DNA of 64,000 bases, from NCBI GenBank assembly GCA_014075255.1, contig CP046178.1, positions 1,153,616 to 1,217,615 on the forward strand, written 5' to 3'. A program made the translations under genes and the position numbers. How positions within the stretch are numbered: position 1 is the first letter of the stretch; every line of letters begins with the position of its first letter. The DNA comes from Gammaproteobacteria bacterium. Its GTDB lineage: Bacteria > Pseudomonadota > Gammaproteobacteria > UBA4575. Positions 1-8,393 of the stretch are shown here, piece after piece. The notes under the pieces are model-generated. The model was given only the letters and a program-made list of their open reading frames with translations. It made no database searches and had not been told where the DNA came from.

Positions 1-33
1 TTACTTTCAAAAATTTATTAGCGTCGTATACAC

Positions 34-64
34 AAAAATCCGGACTCGTTTTCACGACCCCGGA
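34..64 (-). terminator. Intrinsic terminator after dnaK
   Basis: Read on the minus strand just after the dnaK stop, TCCGGGGTCGT and ACGAGTCCGGA form a hairpin with a GAAA loop and a 2-bp internal mismatch, followed at once by five U. It would end the leftward hrcA-grpE-dnaK transcript, so dnaJ, if it lies next, would need its own promoter. No dnaJ start is visible in the bases available. Confidence 0.6.
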
Positions 65-94
65 CCGGTTTCATTACTAGTTTTTTAATTTAAT

Positions 95-2014
95 TTATTT
101 GTTATCGTCCACTTCTTCAAATTCCGCATCCACTACATCATCATCTGCAGCAGCACTCGCGTCACCAGCTGGTGCACCTTCCGCACCTGCACCATCATTT
201 TGCGCATACATTCGCTCGGCAAGTTTACTCGATGCTTCTGCGAGAGCCTGTGTTTTAGTCTCGATAATCTCTTTATCATCTTTTTCTAAAACTTCTTTGA
301 GATCTTTAACTGCATTTTCAATTTGCATGCGTTCTTCTTGCTCTACTTTATCACCCATCTCTTCAAGTGATTTTTCAGTCGCATGTATCATTTGGTCCGC
401 GGTATTGCGCGAAGCAACAATTTCTGCAAATTTCTTATCTTCCTCTGCATGCGCTTCTGCATCTTTCACCATGCTATCGACTTCCTCATCCGACAAACCG
501 CTAGAAGCTTTAATCACAATAGACTGTTCTTTGCCGGTAGCTTTGTCTTTAGCCGAAACATTTAGAATGCCGTTCGCATCGATATCTAATGAAACTTCAA
601 TTTGTGGTATTCCACGCTGTGCCGGCGGAATATCTGTTAAATCAAAGCGTCCCAACGATTTATTCCCTGTGGCTTGTTCACGCTCACCTTGCAAGACATG
701 CACCGTTACCGCAGTTTGATTATTTTCAGCAGTTGAGAACACTTGCTGCGCATTTGTTGGAATCGTGGTGTTCTTTTCAATTAACTTAGTCATCACACCA
801 CCCATGGTTTCAATACCTAATGAAAGCGGAGTAACATCTAGCAACAATACATCCTTAACATCACCACCTAACACACCAGCTTGAATGGCTGCACCTACTG
901 CAACCGCTTCATCAGGATTTACATCTTTACGTGGCTCTTTACCAAAGAAATCTTGCACAACTTGTTGCACTTTAGGCATACGAGTTTGCCCGCCCACTAA
1001 AATCACATCATCTATATCTGACGCAGATAAATCCGCATCTTTGAGTGCTTGTTTACATGGCGCAATAGTGCGTTGCACAAGCTCGTCTACCAAGGATTCA
1101 AGTTTGGCTCGTGTAACTTTAATATTTAAGTGCTTAGGACCAGATGCATCTGCAGTGATGTAAGGAAGGTTCACTTCAGTTTGTTGACCAGCAGATAATT
1201 CGATTTTAGCTTTTTCTGCTGCTTCTTTAAGTCTTTGCAATGCAATAGGGTCGTTATGTAAATCAAAACCTTGGTCTTTCTTAAATTCATCTGCAAGGTA
1301 ATCGATTAAGCGCATATCAAAATCTTCACCACCAAGGAAGGTGTCACCATTTGTAGATAGCACTTCGAATTGGTGCTCTCCATCTACTTCAGCTATTTCA
1401 ATAATTGACACATCAAACGTTCCACCGCCTAAGTCGTATACCGCTATTTTGCTGTCACCACGTTTTTTATCCATGCCATAAGCAAGTGCAGCAGCAGTCG
1501 GCTCATTAATAATTCGTTTAACGTCAAGACCTGCGATCTTTCCTGCATCTTTAGTAGCTTGACGTTGCGAATCGTTAAAATATGCAGGCACAGTAATCAC
1601 TGCTTCGGTCACCTCTTCACCAAGATAATCTTCAGCAGTTTTTTTCATTTTCATTAATATACGTGCAGAAATTTCTGGTGGCGCCATCTTTTCACCATTA
1701 ACTTCTACCCATGCATCACCGTTATCTGCTTTTACAATATTGTATGGAACGAGCTTGATATCTTTTTGAACGGCCTCTTCATCAAATCGACGACCCACTA
1801 AACGCTTAATTGCACTTAAAGTATTTTTAGGATTAGTAACTGATTGACGTTTAGCTGCTTGTCCCACCAAAACTTCGCTATCGTCTACAAACGCAACAAC
1901 CGAAGGAGTAGTTCGATCACCTTCGCTATTCTCAATGACTTTTGGTGTGGTGCCTTCCATAACTGCCACACAAGAATTGGTGGTACCTAAATCTATACCA
2001 ATTATCTTACCCAT
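95..2014 (-). CDS. dnaK: Chaperone protein DnaK (Hsp70)
   Basis: ATP-dependent cytoplasmic Hsp70 chaperone that binds exposed hydrophobic segments with DnaJ and GrpE. The protein is 639 residues, the usual length. The N-terminus has the first phosphate-binding loop ([10 protein letters not shown]). The nucleotide-binding domain runs to about residue 385, the [11 protein letters not shown] linker and substrate-binding beta domain follow to about 505, then the helical lid and an acidic tail ending EFEEVDDNK. It is the last gene of the leftward hrcA-grpE-dnaK set, 164 bp from grpE, and has its own sigma-32-type promoter in that gap. Identification is certain. Confidence 0.99.
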   Translation of the reverse strand: MGKIIGIDLGTTNSCVAVMEGTTPKVIENSEGDRTTPSVVAFVDDSEVLVGQAAKRQSVTNPKNTLSAIKRLVGRRFDEEAVQKDIKLVPYNIVKADNGDAWVEVNGEKMAPPEISARILMKMKKTAEDYLGEEVTEAVITVPAYFNDSQRQATKDAGKIAGLDVKRIINEPTAAALAYGMDKKRGDSKIAVYDLGGGTFDVSIIEIAEVDGEHQFEVLSTNGDTFLGGEDFDMRLIDYLADEFKKDQGFDLHNDPIALQRLKEAAEKAKIELSAGQQTEVNLPYITADASGPKHLNIKVTRAKLESLVDELVQRTIAPCKQALKDADLSASDIDDVILVGGQTRMPKVQQVVQDFFGKEPRKDVNPDEAVAVGAAIQAGVLGGDVKDVLLLDVTPLSLGIETMGGVMTKLIEKNTTIPTNAQQVFSTAENNQTAVTVHVLQGEREQATGNKSLGRFDLTDIPPAQRGIPQIEVSLDIDANGILNVSAKDKATGKEQSIVIKASSGLSDEEVDSMVKDAEAHAEEDKKFAEIVASRNTADQMIHATEKSLEEMGDKVEQEERMQIENAVKDLKEVLEKDDKEIIETKTQALAEASSKLAERMYAQNDGAGAEGAPAGDASAAADDDVVDAEFEEVDDNK

Positions 2015-2079
2015 CGTTGTTCTCCAAAATACTCAAAATTATATTGATTAAAATTTAACTAACTCTTATCTATACTCAT

Positions 2080-2107
2080 AGATTGGGCCATGAAGGTGGT
2101 TTTCAAG
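2080..2107 (-). promoter_or_regulatory. Sigma-32 (heat-shock) promoter of dnaK
   Basis: On the minus strand the gap upstream of dnaK reads CTTGAAA, 13 nt, then CCCAATCT. This fits the RpoH consensus (CTTGAAA, 11-16 nt, CCCCATNT) with one clear mismatch in the -10 box. It gives a leader of roughly 55-60 nt to the dnaK start. Motif seen directly; use by RpoH inferred. Confidence 0.75.
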
Positions 2108-2178
2108 GATCCATCTATAAAATATGCGATTTTTACCCAAAATTATTGGGATTTTAGCGTTTATCTACTGGCTTTCCC

Positions 2179-2760
2179 TTATTCAGCCGCTTTGGCGACA
2201 ATTACCATCGCAGGCCTGATCAATCGGCCGTGCAAGGTATAGCCTTTTTGCACCACGGTTAACACCGTATTAGGCTTGTGATCTGCGCTCTCTTGCATCG
2301 TCATTGCTTCGTGTAAATTTGGATCAAAAGCCTCACCCACAGGGTTCACTTCTTCTAGCGAGAACTTTTCAAATGAATTACAAAGCATCTTAAGAGTCAA
2401 CTCTGTACCTTCTTGCAGCTTTTCTATATTGATATCTTCAGTACTTAGACCAAGCTCTAAGCTGTCTTTAACTTGCAGAAGCTCATTCGCAAATTTCTCC
2501 ACTGCATACTTATGCGCATTGGATACATCGCGCTCTGTACGTTTACGCAAGTTTTCCATTTCAGCTTGCATACGTAACATCTTGTCGTGATACTCTGCCG
2601 CTTGTTGTTGTGCATCTTCTAACTGTTGATCTAATTCTTGCACTGGCTCATTTGTATTAGGCTCACTTGCATCAGCTTGAGGCTGAGCATCTTCTTGTTC
2701 ATGCGTTGTTTCATTCACAATTGAATCATCCGTTTCTACATTTTGTTCTGTGTTGGTCAT
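2179..2760 (-). CDS. grpE: Nucleotide exchange factor GrpE
   Basis: Cytoplasmic exchange factor that releases ADP from DnaK. The 193 residues comprise an acidic Gln/Glu-rich disordered head (about 1-45), a long helical coiled-coil segment (about 45-115) with the family block MRMQAEMENLRKR, and the C-terminal beta domain with NPVGEAFDPNLHEAM and GYTLHGRLIRPAMV. It lies between hrcA (78 bp upstream) and dnaK. No CIRCE copy is seen directly in front of it, so it probably depends on read-through from the hrcA promoter. Confidence 0.98.
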   Translation of the reverse strand: MTNTEQNVETDDSIVNETTHEQEDAQPQADASEPNTNEPVQELDQQLEDAQQQAAEYHDKMLRMQAEMENLRKRTERDVSNAHKYAVEKFANELLQVKDSLELGLSTEDINIEKLQEGTELTLKMLCNSFEKFSLEEVNPVGEAFDPNLHEAMTMQESADHKPNTVLTVVQKGYTLHGRLIRPAMVIVAKAAE

Positions 2761-2838
2761 AAGGTTCTATTTTAGATATAGGCCAATATGTAGGCTAATT
2801 CTAAATATTCAAGTATTATTATTTAATTTTTAGTGTGC

Positions 2839-3894
2839 TTATTTAGCATTTAGGGCTTCACCAAGAAGCTTAGCAGTTAGATCAACAATGGGTATTACTC
2901 TTTCGTAAGACATGCGCGTAGGCCCTACCACTGCTAACACACCCATAATTTCATCATCAACGGTGTAGGGCGAAGTCACCACACTACAATCATCCAATGC
3001 CTTATAACCTGACTCCTGACCAATAAATATTTGCACTCCTTCTGCACATATACACCGATCTAATAAATGTAAAAATTCTCGCTTTTGACTAAAAGCATCA
3101 AACAAACCGCGTAACTTATATATGTCGGAGAGCTCTTCATATTCCATCAGGTTGGTTTGACCTACAACCACGTAGTCTGGCTCGCCAGAACTCGTGTCAG
3201 AAAAAACTTTTTCACCCATTTCTACTGCCGATCGCATCAACTCATTCATGTTCTCACGCACATGATCTAGTTCCTGCAATATTTTCTGCCGCGCCATCAC
3301 CAAGTCTTGCCCGGCACATAGCTCATTCAAATAATTAGCGGCTTGTTCCAATTCCGAAGGACTGTATTCTCTGTCAGTGTGAATGATGCGATTTTGAACT
3401 TCTTTTTGATTAACAATTAAAATCGCAAGTACGCGTTGATCCGATAATGGTAAAAATTCAATTTGTCGTAACTCAACACGGTCATGCTTGGGCAAAGTAA
3501 CGACACCTGCCATACTGGTTAATCCTGAAAGCAACCCAGAGGCACTTTCAACTAAACCACTCATACTTAAGTTTGATTTAAGATCTTTTGAAACCCGAGT
3601 TACCAAATCTGTTGTTAGAGGTTGCACTGTCAACATGGTATCGACAAACAGACGATATCCTCTTGTTGTGGGTATACGCCCCGCAGAGGTATGTGGCGCT
3701 TCAACAAAGCCCATATCTTCCAGATCTGCCATTACATTACGTACGGTTGCTGGACTGATATCTAATGCAGACATTTTTGCCAAATTCCGCGAGCCCATCG
3801 GCTGACCATCAGTGATATAGCTTTGCACCAACACTTTTAGCAAACGTTGCGCACGCTCATTTAAAGAGCTGTTGAAATCGTCATTAGGACTCAT
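2839..3894 (-). CDS. hrcA: Heat-inducible transcription repressor HrcA
   Basis: Repressor of class I heat-shock genes; binds the CIRCE inverted repeat and is kept active by GroEL. The 351-residue protein has the N-terminal winged-helix domain (about 10-85), including the family block PATVRNVMADLEDMGFVEAP and HTSAGRIPTTRGYR, followed by the GAF-like dimerisation and ligand region ending ERVIPIVDLTAKLLGEAL. A CIRCE copy and a sigma-70-type promoter sit immediately upstream, so autoregulation is expected. First gene of hrcA-grpE-dnaK; divergent from nadK. Confidence 0.98.
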   Translation of the reverse strand: MSPNDDFNSSLNERAQRLLKVLVQSYITDGQPMGSRNLAKMSALDISPATVRNVMADLEDMGFVEAPHTSAGRIPTTRGYRLFVDTMLTVQPLTTDLVTRVSKDLKSNLSMSGLVESASGLLSGLTSMAGVVTLPKHDRVELRQIEFLPLSDQRVLAILIVNQKEVQNRIIHTDREYSPSELEQAANYLNELCAGQDLVMARQKILQELDHVRENMNELMRSAVEMGEKVFSDTSSGEPDYVVVGQTNLMEYEELSDIYKLRGLFDAFSQKREFLHLLDRCICAEGVQIFIGQESGYKALDDCSVVTSPYTVDDEIMGVLAVVGPTRMSYERVIPIVDLTAKLLGEALNAK

Positions 3895-3930
3895 AGATTA
3901 AAAAGCAGCATATATAACCAATGGATAGAT

Positions 3931-3957
3931 TTAGCACTCAATATAAGAGAGTGCCAA
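3931..3957. promoter_or_regulatory. CIRCE operator (HrcA binding site)
   Basis: TTAGCACTC, 9 nt, GAGTGCCAA matches the CIRCE consensus (TTAGCACTC-N9-GAGTGCTAA) with one mismatch in the right arm. It is 36 nt upstream of the hrcA ATG and overlaps the expected transcription start of the promoter at 3961-3989, a classical repressor position. It is the only CIRCE copy noticed in the window. Confidence 0.93.
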
Positions 3958-3960
3958 ATA

Positions 3961-3989
3961 ATCATTGCAGCCCACCCTATACATGTCAA
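3961..3989 (-). promoter_or_regulatory. Sigma-70-type promoter of hrcA
   Basis: On the minus strand a perfect -35 TTGACA is separated by 17 nt from AATGAT (4 of 6 to the -10 consensus). The predicted start lies inside the left-hand end of the CIRCE element. Inferred from motif and position. Confidence 0.55.
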
Positions 3990-4074
3990 GAAGCCTGCAT
4001 ACAGGTGTGGCAGACCATGGTGTACGCACTAGATCCATGATAGCTTTAAAAAAAATCAAAGACATAGACCACTC

Positions 4075-4965
4075 GTGAGCCAGTTTTCCAAAATCGGTAT
4101 AATTTCCAAACCAGACGATTCTGCCATTGCGTCTACGGTTCAATCTTTATATCAATATCTTCACAGCCAATCGCTAGAGATCTGTGCCGACCCTGTATCG
4201 ACTACGTTTTTAACGAGTGAGCCTATAAAAGCCTCTAGCATTGATGAAATTGCATCCAATAGTGAACTTGTCATAGTCGTAGGAGGAGATGGCACAATTT
4301 TGCATGCTGCACACAGTTTAATTCAAAAAGAAATTCCCCTGCTCGGTATTAATTTAGGACGTCTAGGATTTCTTGCAGACATAAGTCCAAACGAAATTGA
4401 AAAACAACTAGGTAAAATTCTTGCCGGCGATTACATAGAAGAAAAACGATTAGTTTTACAAGCCAGTTTAATACGTGATGGCAAGTCAATCGGATCATGT
4501 TGTGCCATTAACGATGTTGTCGTACATGCAAAACAAATGGTGCGCATGATTGAATTGGAAACACGCGTTAATAATAACCATGTAAATACATTGCGCGCAG
4601 ATGGCTATATTGTCGCCACCCCTACTGGTTCAACTGCTTATGCTTTATCCGGTGGCGGCCCAATTCTACACCCAAATACCGATACAATTGTGTTAGTGCC
4701 AATATGTCCCCATACATTAAGTAACCGACCTATAGTGGTGGATGCCAACAGTAAGGTTGAAATTTTATTGCCGGAAGGAAGCCGTCATACCGCACTCGCT
4801 TCTATCGATGGTCAAATTGATATGGATTTCATGCCAAATGATACGATCATGATTGAAAAAGGAAAACAAGCTTTACGACTAATACAACCCAAAGACTACG
4901 ACTACTTTGATGTGCTACGTGAAAAATTGCGCTGGAGCACCTCTCCAGACAATAATCACAGCTAA
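4075..4965 (+). CDS. nadK: NAD kinase
   Basis: Phosphorylates NAD+ to NADP+ in the cytoplasm. The 296-residue protein has the kinase signature VVGGDGTIL (Gly-Gly-Asp-Gly at about 70-73, with the catalytic Asp), the NDVVVH motif near 150 and the glycine-rich TPTGSTAYALSGGGP near 185. The start is GTG without a strong ribosome-binding site. It is divergent from hrcA across a gap that holds CIRCE, and 24 bp upstream of recN in the same direction, an arrangement common in proteobacteria. Confidence 0.97.
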   Translation: MSQFSKIGIISKPDDSAIASTVQSLYQYLHSQSLEICADPVSTTFLTSEPIKASSIDEIASNSELVIVVGGDGTILHAAHSLIQKEIPLLGINLGRLGFLADISPNEIEKQLGKILAGDYIEEKRLVLQASLIRDGKSIGSCCAINDVVVHAKQMVRMIELETRVNNNHVNTLRADGYIVATPTGSTAYALSGGGPILHPNTDTIVLVPICPHTLSNRPIVVDANSKVEILLPEGSRHTALASIDGQIDMDFMPNDTIMIEKGKQALRLIQPKDYDYFDVLREKLRWSTSPDNNHS

Positions 4966-4989
4966 GCTTCAGCAGTTTTCAGCAAGCCA

Positions 4990-6663
4990 ATGCTAAAATC
5001 TATTTTCATTAAAAACTTTGCAATCATTGATGAGTTAGAGCTGGATTTTCATAATGGCATGAGTGTATTAACAGGTGAAACTGGTGCGGGCAAATCAATT
5101 ATAATAGATGCGCTTAATCTTACTTTAGGAAATCGTGCCGACCGTTCTGTTGCACGAATCGAAAATGAAAATGTAGAAGTAGTAGCCACTATTGATGCCG
5201 GTAGTTCAGCAGAAGCCGTAACCTGGCTTAAAGAACACGATCTTGATGATGGCGAAGAATGTGTATTACGCCGCGTAATTAGCAAGGATGGAAAATCAAA
5301 AGCTTATATAAACAGCAGCCCATCTTCAGTAACTGCACTTCGCAGTCTTGGCAATTTATTTGTTGATGTTTATGGTCAACATGAGCACCAATCACTTATG
5401 CGCTTAGATATGCAGCGCCAACTATTAGATGGTTATGCCAGTAATAGTAAACATATCGAGGAATTAGCTACAGTTTTTCGACGTTGGCAAAGTTTAAAAA
5501 ACCAGCTGCAATCAGCAGAAAACAATCAAGCTGATACTCGCGCCAAATTAGATTTGTTGCGTTATCAATACCACGAATTAGAAGAGCTAAATTTAAAAAC
5601 TGATGAATTTAACGAGATCAATGAAAAGTTCACATTATTAAACAATTCAAAAGATCTCAATGAAAATAGCATGCGCATCTCACAACAACTTCCCGGTGAC
5701 AATGAGAATTCGATTTATGATTCACTAAGCTCGTTAATTAATGATGCCGAAAAGTATGCGGCCATTGACAATAAACTAAATGAACCACTAGAAGCATTAC
5801 GTAGCATCCATATACAAATCAAAGAAGTCGCAAACAGTTTACGAAATTACTCAGAAAAAATTTCATCTAACCCACAAGAACTACAATTACTTGAAGACCG
5901 CATTACTGCAGTAGAGGAAATTTCTCGCAAACACAAGGTTAAGCCTAATCAACTAGTAGCTATGCATGTCTCAATTAAAGAGGAATTGAATAGCATTGAA
6001 AGTGGTCACGATGATCCTGAAAAAATTAAAGTCTCTATGCAAGAAGCAGAACAGTTGTATCGCACTACTGCCAAAAAGATCAGCAGTGCGAGAAAGAAAG
6101 CCGCAAATGAACTTAATGAAAAAATAACCGAATCTATGCAAGCACTAGGTATGCAAGGTGGTCGCTTTCATATAAACGTGGAACCCAAAAAAACTCCAGA
6201 ACTATCCCTAAACGGCCTAGATGAAATACAATTTTTAGTCAGCACCAACCCCGGACAGCCACTGCGAATGCTAAACAAGGTGGCTTCAGGCGGTGAACTT
6301 TCCAGACTTAGTCTTGCCATACAAATGGCAACTTCAAATAATTTAAAAATCCCTACCCTTATCTTTGATGAAGTCGATACCGGCGTGGGCGGAGCGACTG
6401 CAGAAATTGTTGGCAAACACCTACGCAAATTAGGTAATAATGCACAAGTATTTTGTGTGACACACTTACCTCAGGTTGCTGCACAATCTCATCACCATTA
6501 TAAAGTGAATAAATTTGAAAAAAATGAATCCATAGCCACTAAAATTTCTCACTTGGCAGAAGATGAACGCATTGAAGAAATAGCGCGCATGTTAGGCGGG
6601 GTAGAGCTAACAAAGAATACACAAGAGCATGCCGAAGAGATGCTCCGTCAAAGCAAATTATAA
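4990..6663 (+). CDS. recN: DNA repair protein RecN
   Basis: SMC-like ATPase acting in recombinational repair of double-strand breaks. The 557 residues show Walker A GETGAGKS (29-36), a long central coiled coil (about 150-390), the ABC-type signature ASGGELSRLSLAIQ near 431 and Walker B LIFDEVDTGVGG near 457, the expected split-ATPase layout and length. It follows nadK by 24 bp and precedes bamE by 3 bp, so the three are probably cotranscribed. No LexA-type box was recognised upstream. Confidence 0.97.
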   Translation: MLKSIFIKNFAIIDELELDFHNGMSVLTGETGAGKSIIIDALNLTLGNRADRSVARIENENVEVVATIDAGSSAEAVTWLKEHDLDDGEECVLRRVISKDGKSKAYINSSPSSVTALRSLGNLFVDVYGQHEHQSLMRLDMQRQLLDGYASNSKHIEELATVFRRWQSLKNQLQSAENNQADTRAKLDLLRYQYHELEELNLKTDEFNEINEKFTLLNNSKDLNENSMRISQQLPGDNENSIYDSLSSLINDAEKYAAIDNKLNEPLEALRSIHIQIKEVANSLRNYSEKISSNPQELQLLEDRITAVEEISRKHKVKPNQLVAMHVSIKEELNSIESGHDDPEKIKVSMQEAEQLYRTTAKKISSARKKAANELNEKITESMQALGMQGGRFHINVEPKKTPELSLNGLDEIQFLVSTNPGQPLRMLNKVASGGELSRLSLAIQMATSNNLKIPTLIFDEVDTGVGGATAEIVGKHLRKLGNNAQVFCVTHLPQVAAQSHHHYKVNKFEKNESIATKISHLAEDERIEEIARMLGGVELTKNTQEHAEEMLRQSKL

Positions 6664-6666
6664 AAA

Positions 6667-7167
6667 ATGAAACATTTAAAAACCTTAACCTACATATTAT
6701 CAATAACATTATTGCTGGCTTGCCAAAACAAATTGCTCACAGTGCATAAAATTGACGTGCAACAAGGCAATGCGTTAGATGCTGAAATGGTTGATAAAGT
6801 TAAAATAGGCATGAACAAAGAACAAGTGCGATACGTACTTGGCAGCCCAATAATTACAGATAGCTTTCACCCAGATCGTTGGGACTATATATATTTATTT
6901 ATACCCGGCTATGGCGAACAAGAACGAAGACAACTCACACTAAAATTTGATCGTGACGAAGTGATCGACATAAATAGACATAATATTTTAGAAAGCGATT
7001 CGCTCGATGCCTCCACAGACAAAGACACTGACAATGCGAATAAAGAAAATAAGGAGGAAAAGAAAGAAGACTTAAGCAAAAAAGACCGAGAAAAATTAGA
7101 AGAAATTGAAAAACAAGCTGATAATTTAGAAGATGTACTAGAAGAAAATAAAAACCTTGAAAATTAA
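6667..7167 (+). CDS. bamE: Outer membrane assembly lipoprotein BamE (SmpA) with extended charged tail
   Basis: Lipoprotein of the beta-barrel assembly machine. The N-terminus is a lipoprotein signal (lipobox LLLAC, Cys at about 19). The SmpA/OmlA fold follows, with KIGMNKEQVRYVLGSPII and the WDYIYLF block (about 45-110). The family is normally about 110-120 residues; this one is 166 because of a Lys/Glu-rich tail from about residue 112, predicted to be helical and charged. It is 3 bp after recN and convergent with the next gene. The function of the tail is unknown. Confidence 0.92.
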   Translation: MKHLKTLTYILSITLLLACQNKLLTVHKIDVQQGNALDAEMVDKVKIGMNKEQVRYVLGSPIITDSFHPDRWDYIYLFIPGYGEQERRQLTLKFDRDEVIDINRHNILESDSLDASTDKDTDNANKENKEEKKEDLSKKDREKLEEIEKQADNLEDVLEENKNLEN

Positions 7168-7179
7168 ACCTCAACGTAA

Positions 7180-7608
7180 TTACTGACAATCCCCTACTCG
7201 CTTACCTTCCCACGTAGTAGACATCGTCATTTGCTGACCATTGAAGTCTGCATTCATATTCATTCCACCAGTGAGTGAGTCTCCAGAGGACTCTGCATGG
7301 CCAGTTCCAGTCATCGTGACACCTTGGTTTACACAGTTAATTGACCACTGCATAGATGAAGCATCAGTACTGGAATCCGTTACTGTACAACCAGCGGCGG
7401 CATCCATCATGCTCTCAGGAGAGAATTCAGACTCTTGTATACACTCTTGAGCAACATCTTCTTGTGTGCCAGCTGGGCTTGTAACCTGACTTTTAATTTC
7501 CCATAAGCCGGGGTCAATACTCATGTCTTCAGCATTAACCAAAGCTGCGAAAACTGAAGTGAAATATAGAGACGCCATTAAGAACGCTTTACATAAATTA
7601 TTTGACAT
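7180..7608 (-). CDS. DUF3617 secreted protein
   Basis: Periplasmic or exported protein of 142 residues with a signal peptide (about 1-26, cleavage near VNA-ED). The mature part has the DUF3617 pattern: DPGLWEIKSQV near the start, paired Cys residues (CIQES, GCTVTDSS, INCVNQG) and GTGHAESSGDSLTG. The molecular function of the family is unknown. It is convergent with bamE (12 bp) and separate from ratB. Confidence 0.8.
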   Translation of the reverse strand: MSNNLCKAFLMASLYFTSVFAALVNAEDMSIDPGLWEIKSQVTSPAGTQEDVAQECIQESEFSPESMMDAAAGCTVTDSSTDASSMQWSINCVNQGVTMTGTGHAESSGDSLTGGMNMNADFNGQQMTMSTTWEGKRVGDCQ

Positions 7609-7669
7609 GGAAAAGCCTTATTCTAGTTTAATTTACTAATCATATATTACAGCAATACTTCAACATCTA

Positions 7670-7960
7670 TTAGTTTTGCAGCTCTGCACGTCTGCGGCGT
7701 GCATGCATTGGATCAATAGTAAGCTGTCGATAAATCTCTACTCGATCTTGATCATGCAGTATCTGTGTATTTTGTACGACTTTCCCGTAAATACCAACCG
7801 CATTTTTTACAATGTCAATTTCACTGTATTTCTGCAAAATGCCTGACTCGTTTATGGCTTGTTCAACGGTACTATTTTCAGGAAGCTTCACCATTATTAA
7901 TTCCTGATGATCACTTAATGCGTAAACCACTGTAACCCTTATATTCTGCTCACTATCCAT
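7670..7960 (-). CDS. ratB: RnfH/RatB family protein
   Basis: Small 96-residue ubiquitin-like-fold protein of the RnfH/UPF0125 family, recognised by RVTVVYALSDHQELIMVKLPENSTVEQAINESG and the closing DRVEIYRQLTIDPMHARRRRAE. It overlaps ratA by 8 bp, the usual ratA-ratB gene pair. Its function is not established; ratB has been treated as the partner of RatA, without a proven antitoxin activity. Confidence 0.92.
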   Translation of the reverse strand: MDSEQNIRVTVVYALSDHQELIMVKLPENSTVEQAINESGILQKYSEIDIVKNAVGIYGKVVQNTQILHDQDRVEIYRQLTIDPMHARRRRAELQN

Positions 7961-8384
7961 ATAACTGCTGAGCCCTTTCAGTAAATGCAGACACTAATTT
8001 ATTTGCAACTTGATTAAAGATCGGTCCAAATGTAAGTGCGTATAAGCGATTTGAAAACGAGTACTGCATATCCAATTCGACCTTGCATGAGTGTTTATCT
8101 AATTCATAAAATACCCATGTACCTACTAAGTGCTTAAATGGGCCTTTTAATAAACGCATTGTAATTTTTTTATCTATTTCTAGCTCATTGCAGGTTGTGA
8201 CGGATGCATTGATACCACGTTTTGCAAAACTCATAGTTGCTTGTTTTTCATTTCCACTATCACTATGTACAGTACACTGCACACACCAGGGAACAAATTC
8301 AGGATATGAATCCACATCATTGACTAGTTTGAAAATTTGCGCCGCAGAATATGGCAGCAATGCACTACGCTGAACATGAGTCAT
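7953..8384 (-). CDS. ratA: RatA / Coq10-type START domain protein
   Basis: The 143-residue START/polyketide-cyclase-like protein is related to mitochondrial Coq10 and E. coli RatA, which has been reported to block 70S ribosome association. It carries the family opening SALLPYSAAQIFKLVNDVDSYPEFVPWC and covers the whole domain. The neighbourhood (smpB nearby, ratB overlapping) is the conserved one. Whether it acts as a ubiquinone-binding protein or a ribosome factor cannot be told from sequence. Confidence 0.93.
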   Translation of the reverse strand: MTHVQRSALLPYSAAQIFKLVNDVDSYPEFVPWCVQCTVHSDSGNEKQATMSFAKRGINASVTTCNELEIDKKITMRLLKGPFKHLVGTWVFYELDKHSCKVELDMQYSFSNRLYALTFGPIFNQVANKLVSAFTERAQQLYG

Positions 8385-8393
8385 AAAAGAACG

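Noticed and set aside
99-719. A 206-codon plus-strand frame inside dnaK
   Set aside because: Antisense shadow: Ser/Thr-rich low-complexity translation opposite conserved dnaK codons. Similar shadows lie opposite ppiD, cusA, lon and clpX.
3931-4143. A 70-codon minus-strand frame between hrcA and nadK
   Set aside because: It overlaps CIRCE, the hrcA promoter and the start of nadK, has no ribosome-binding site and no family resemblance.
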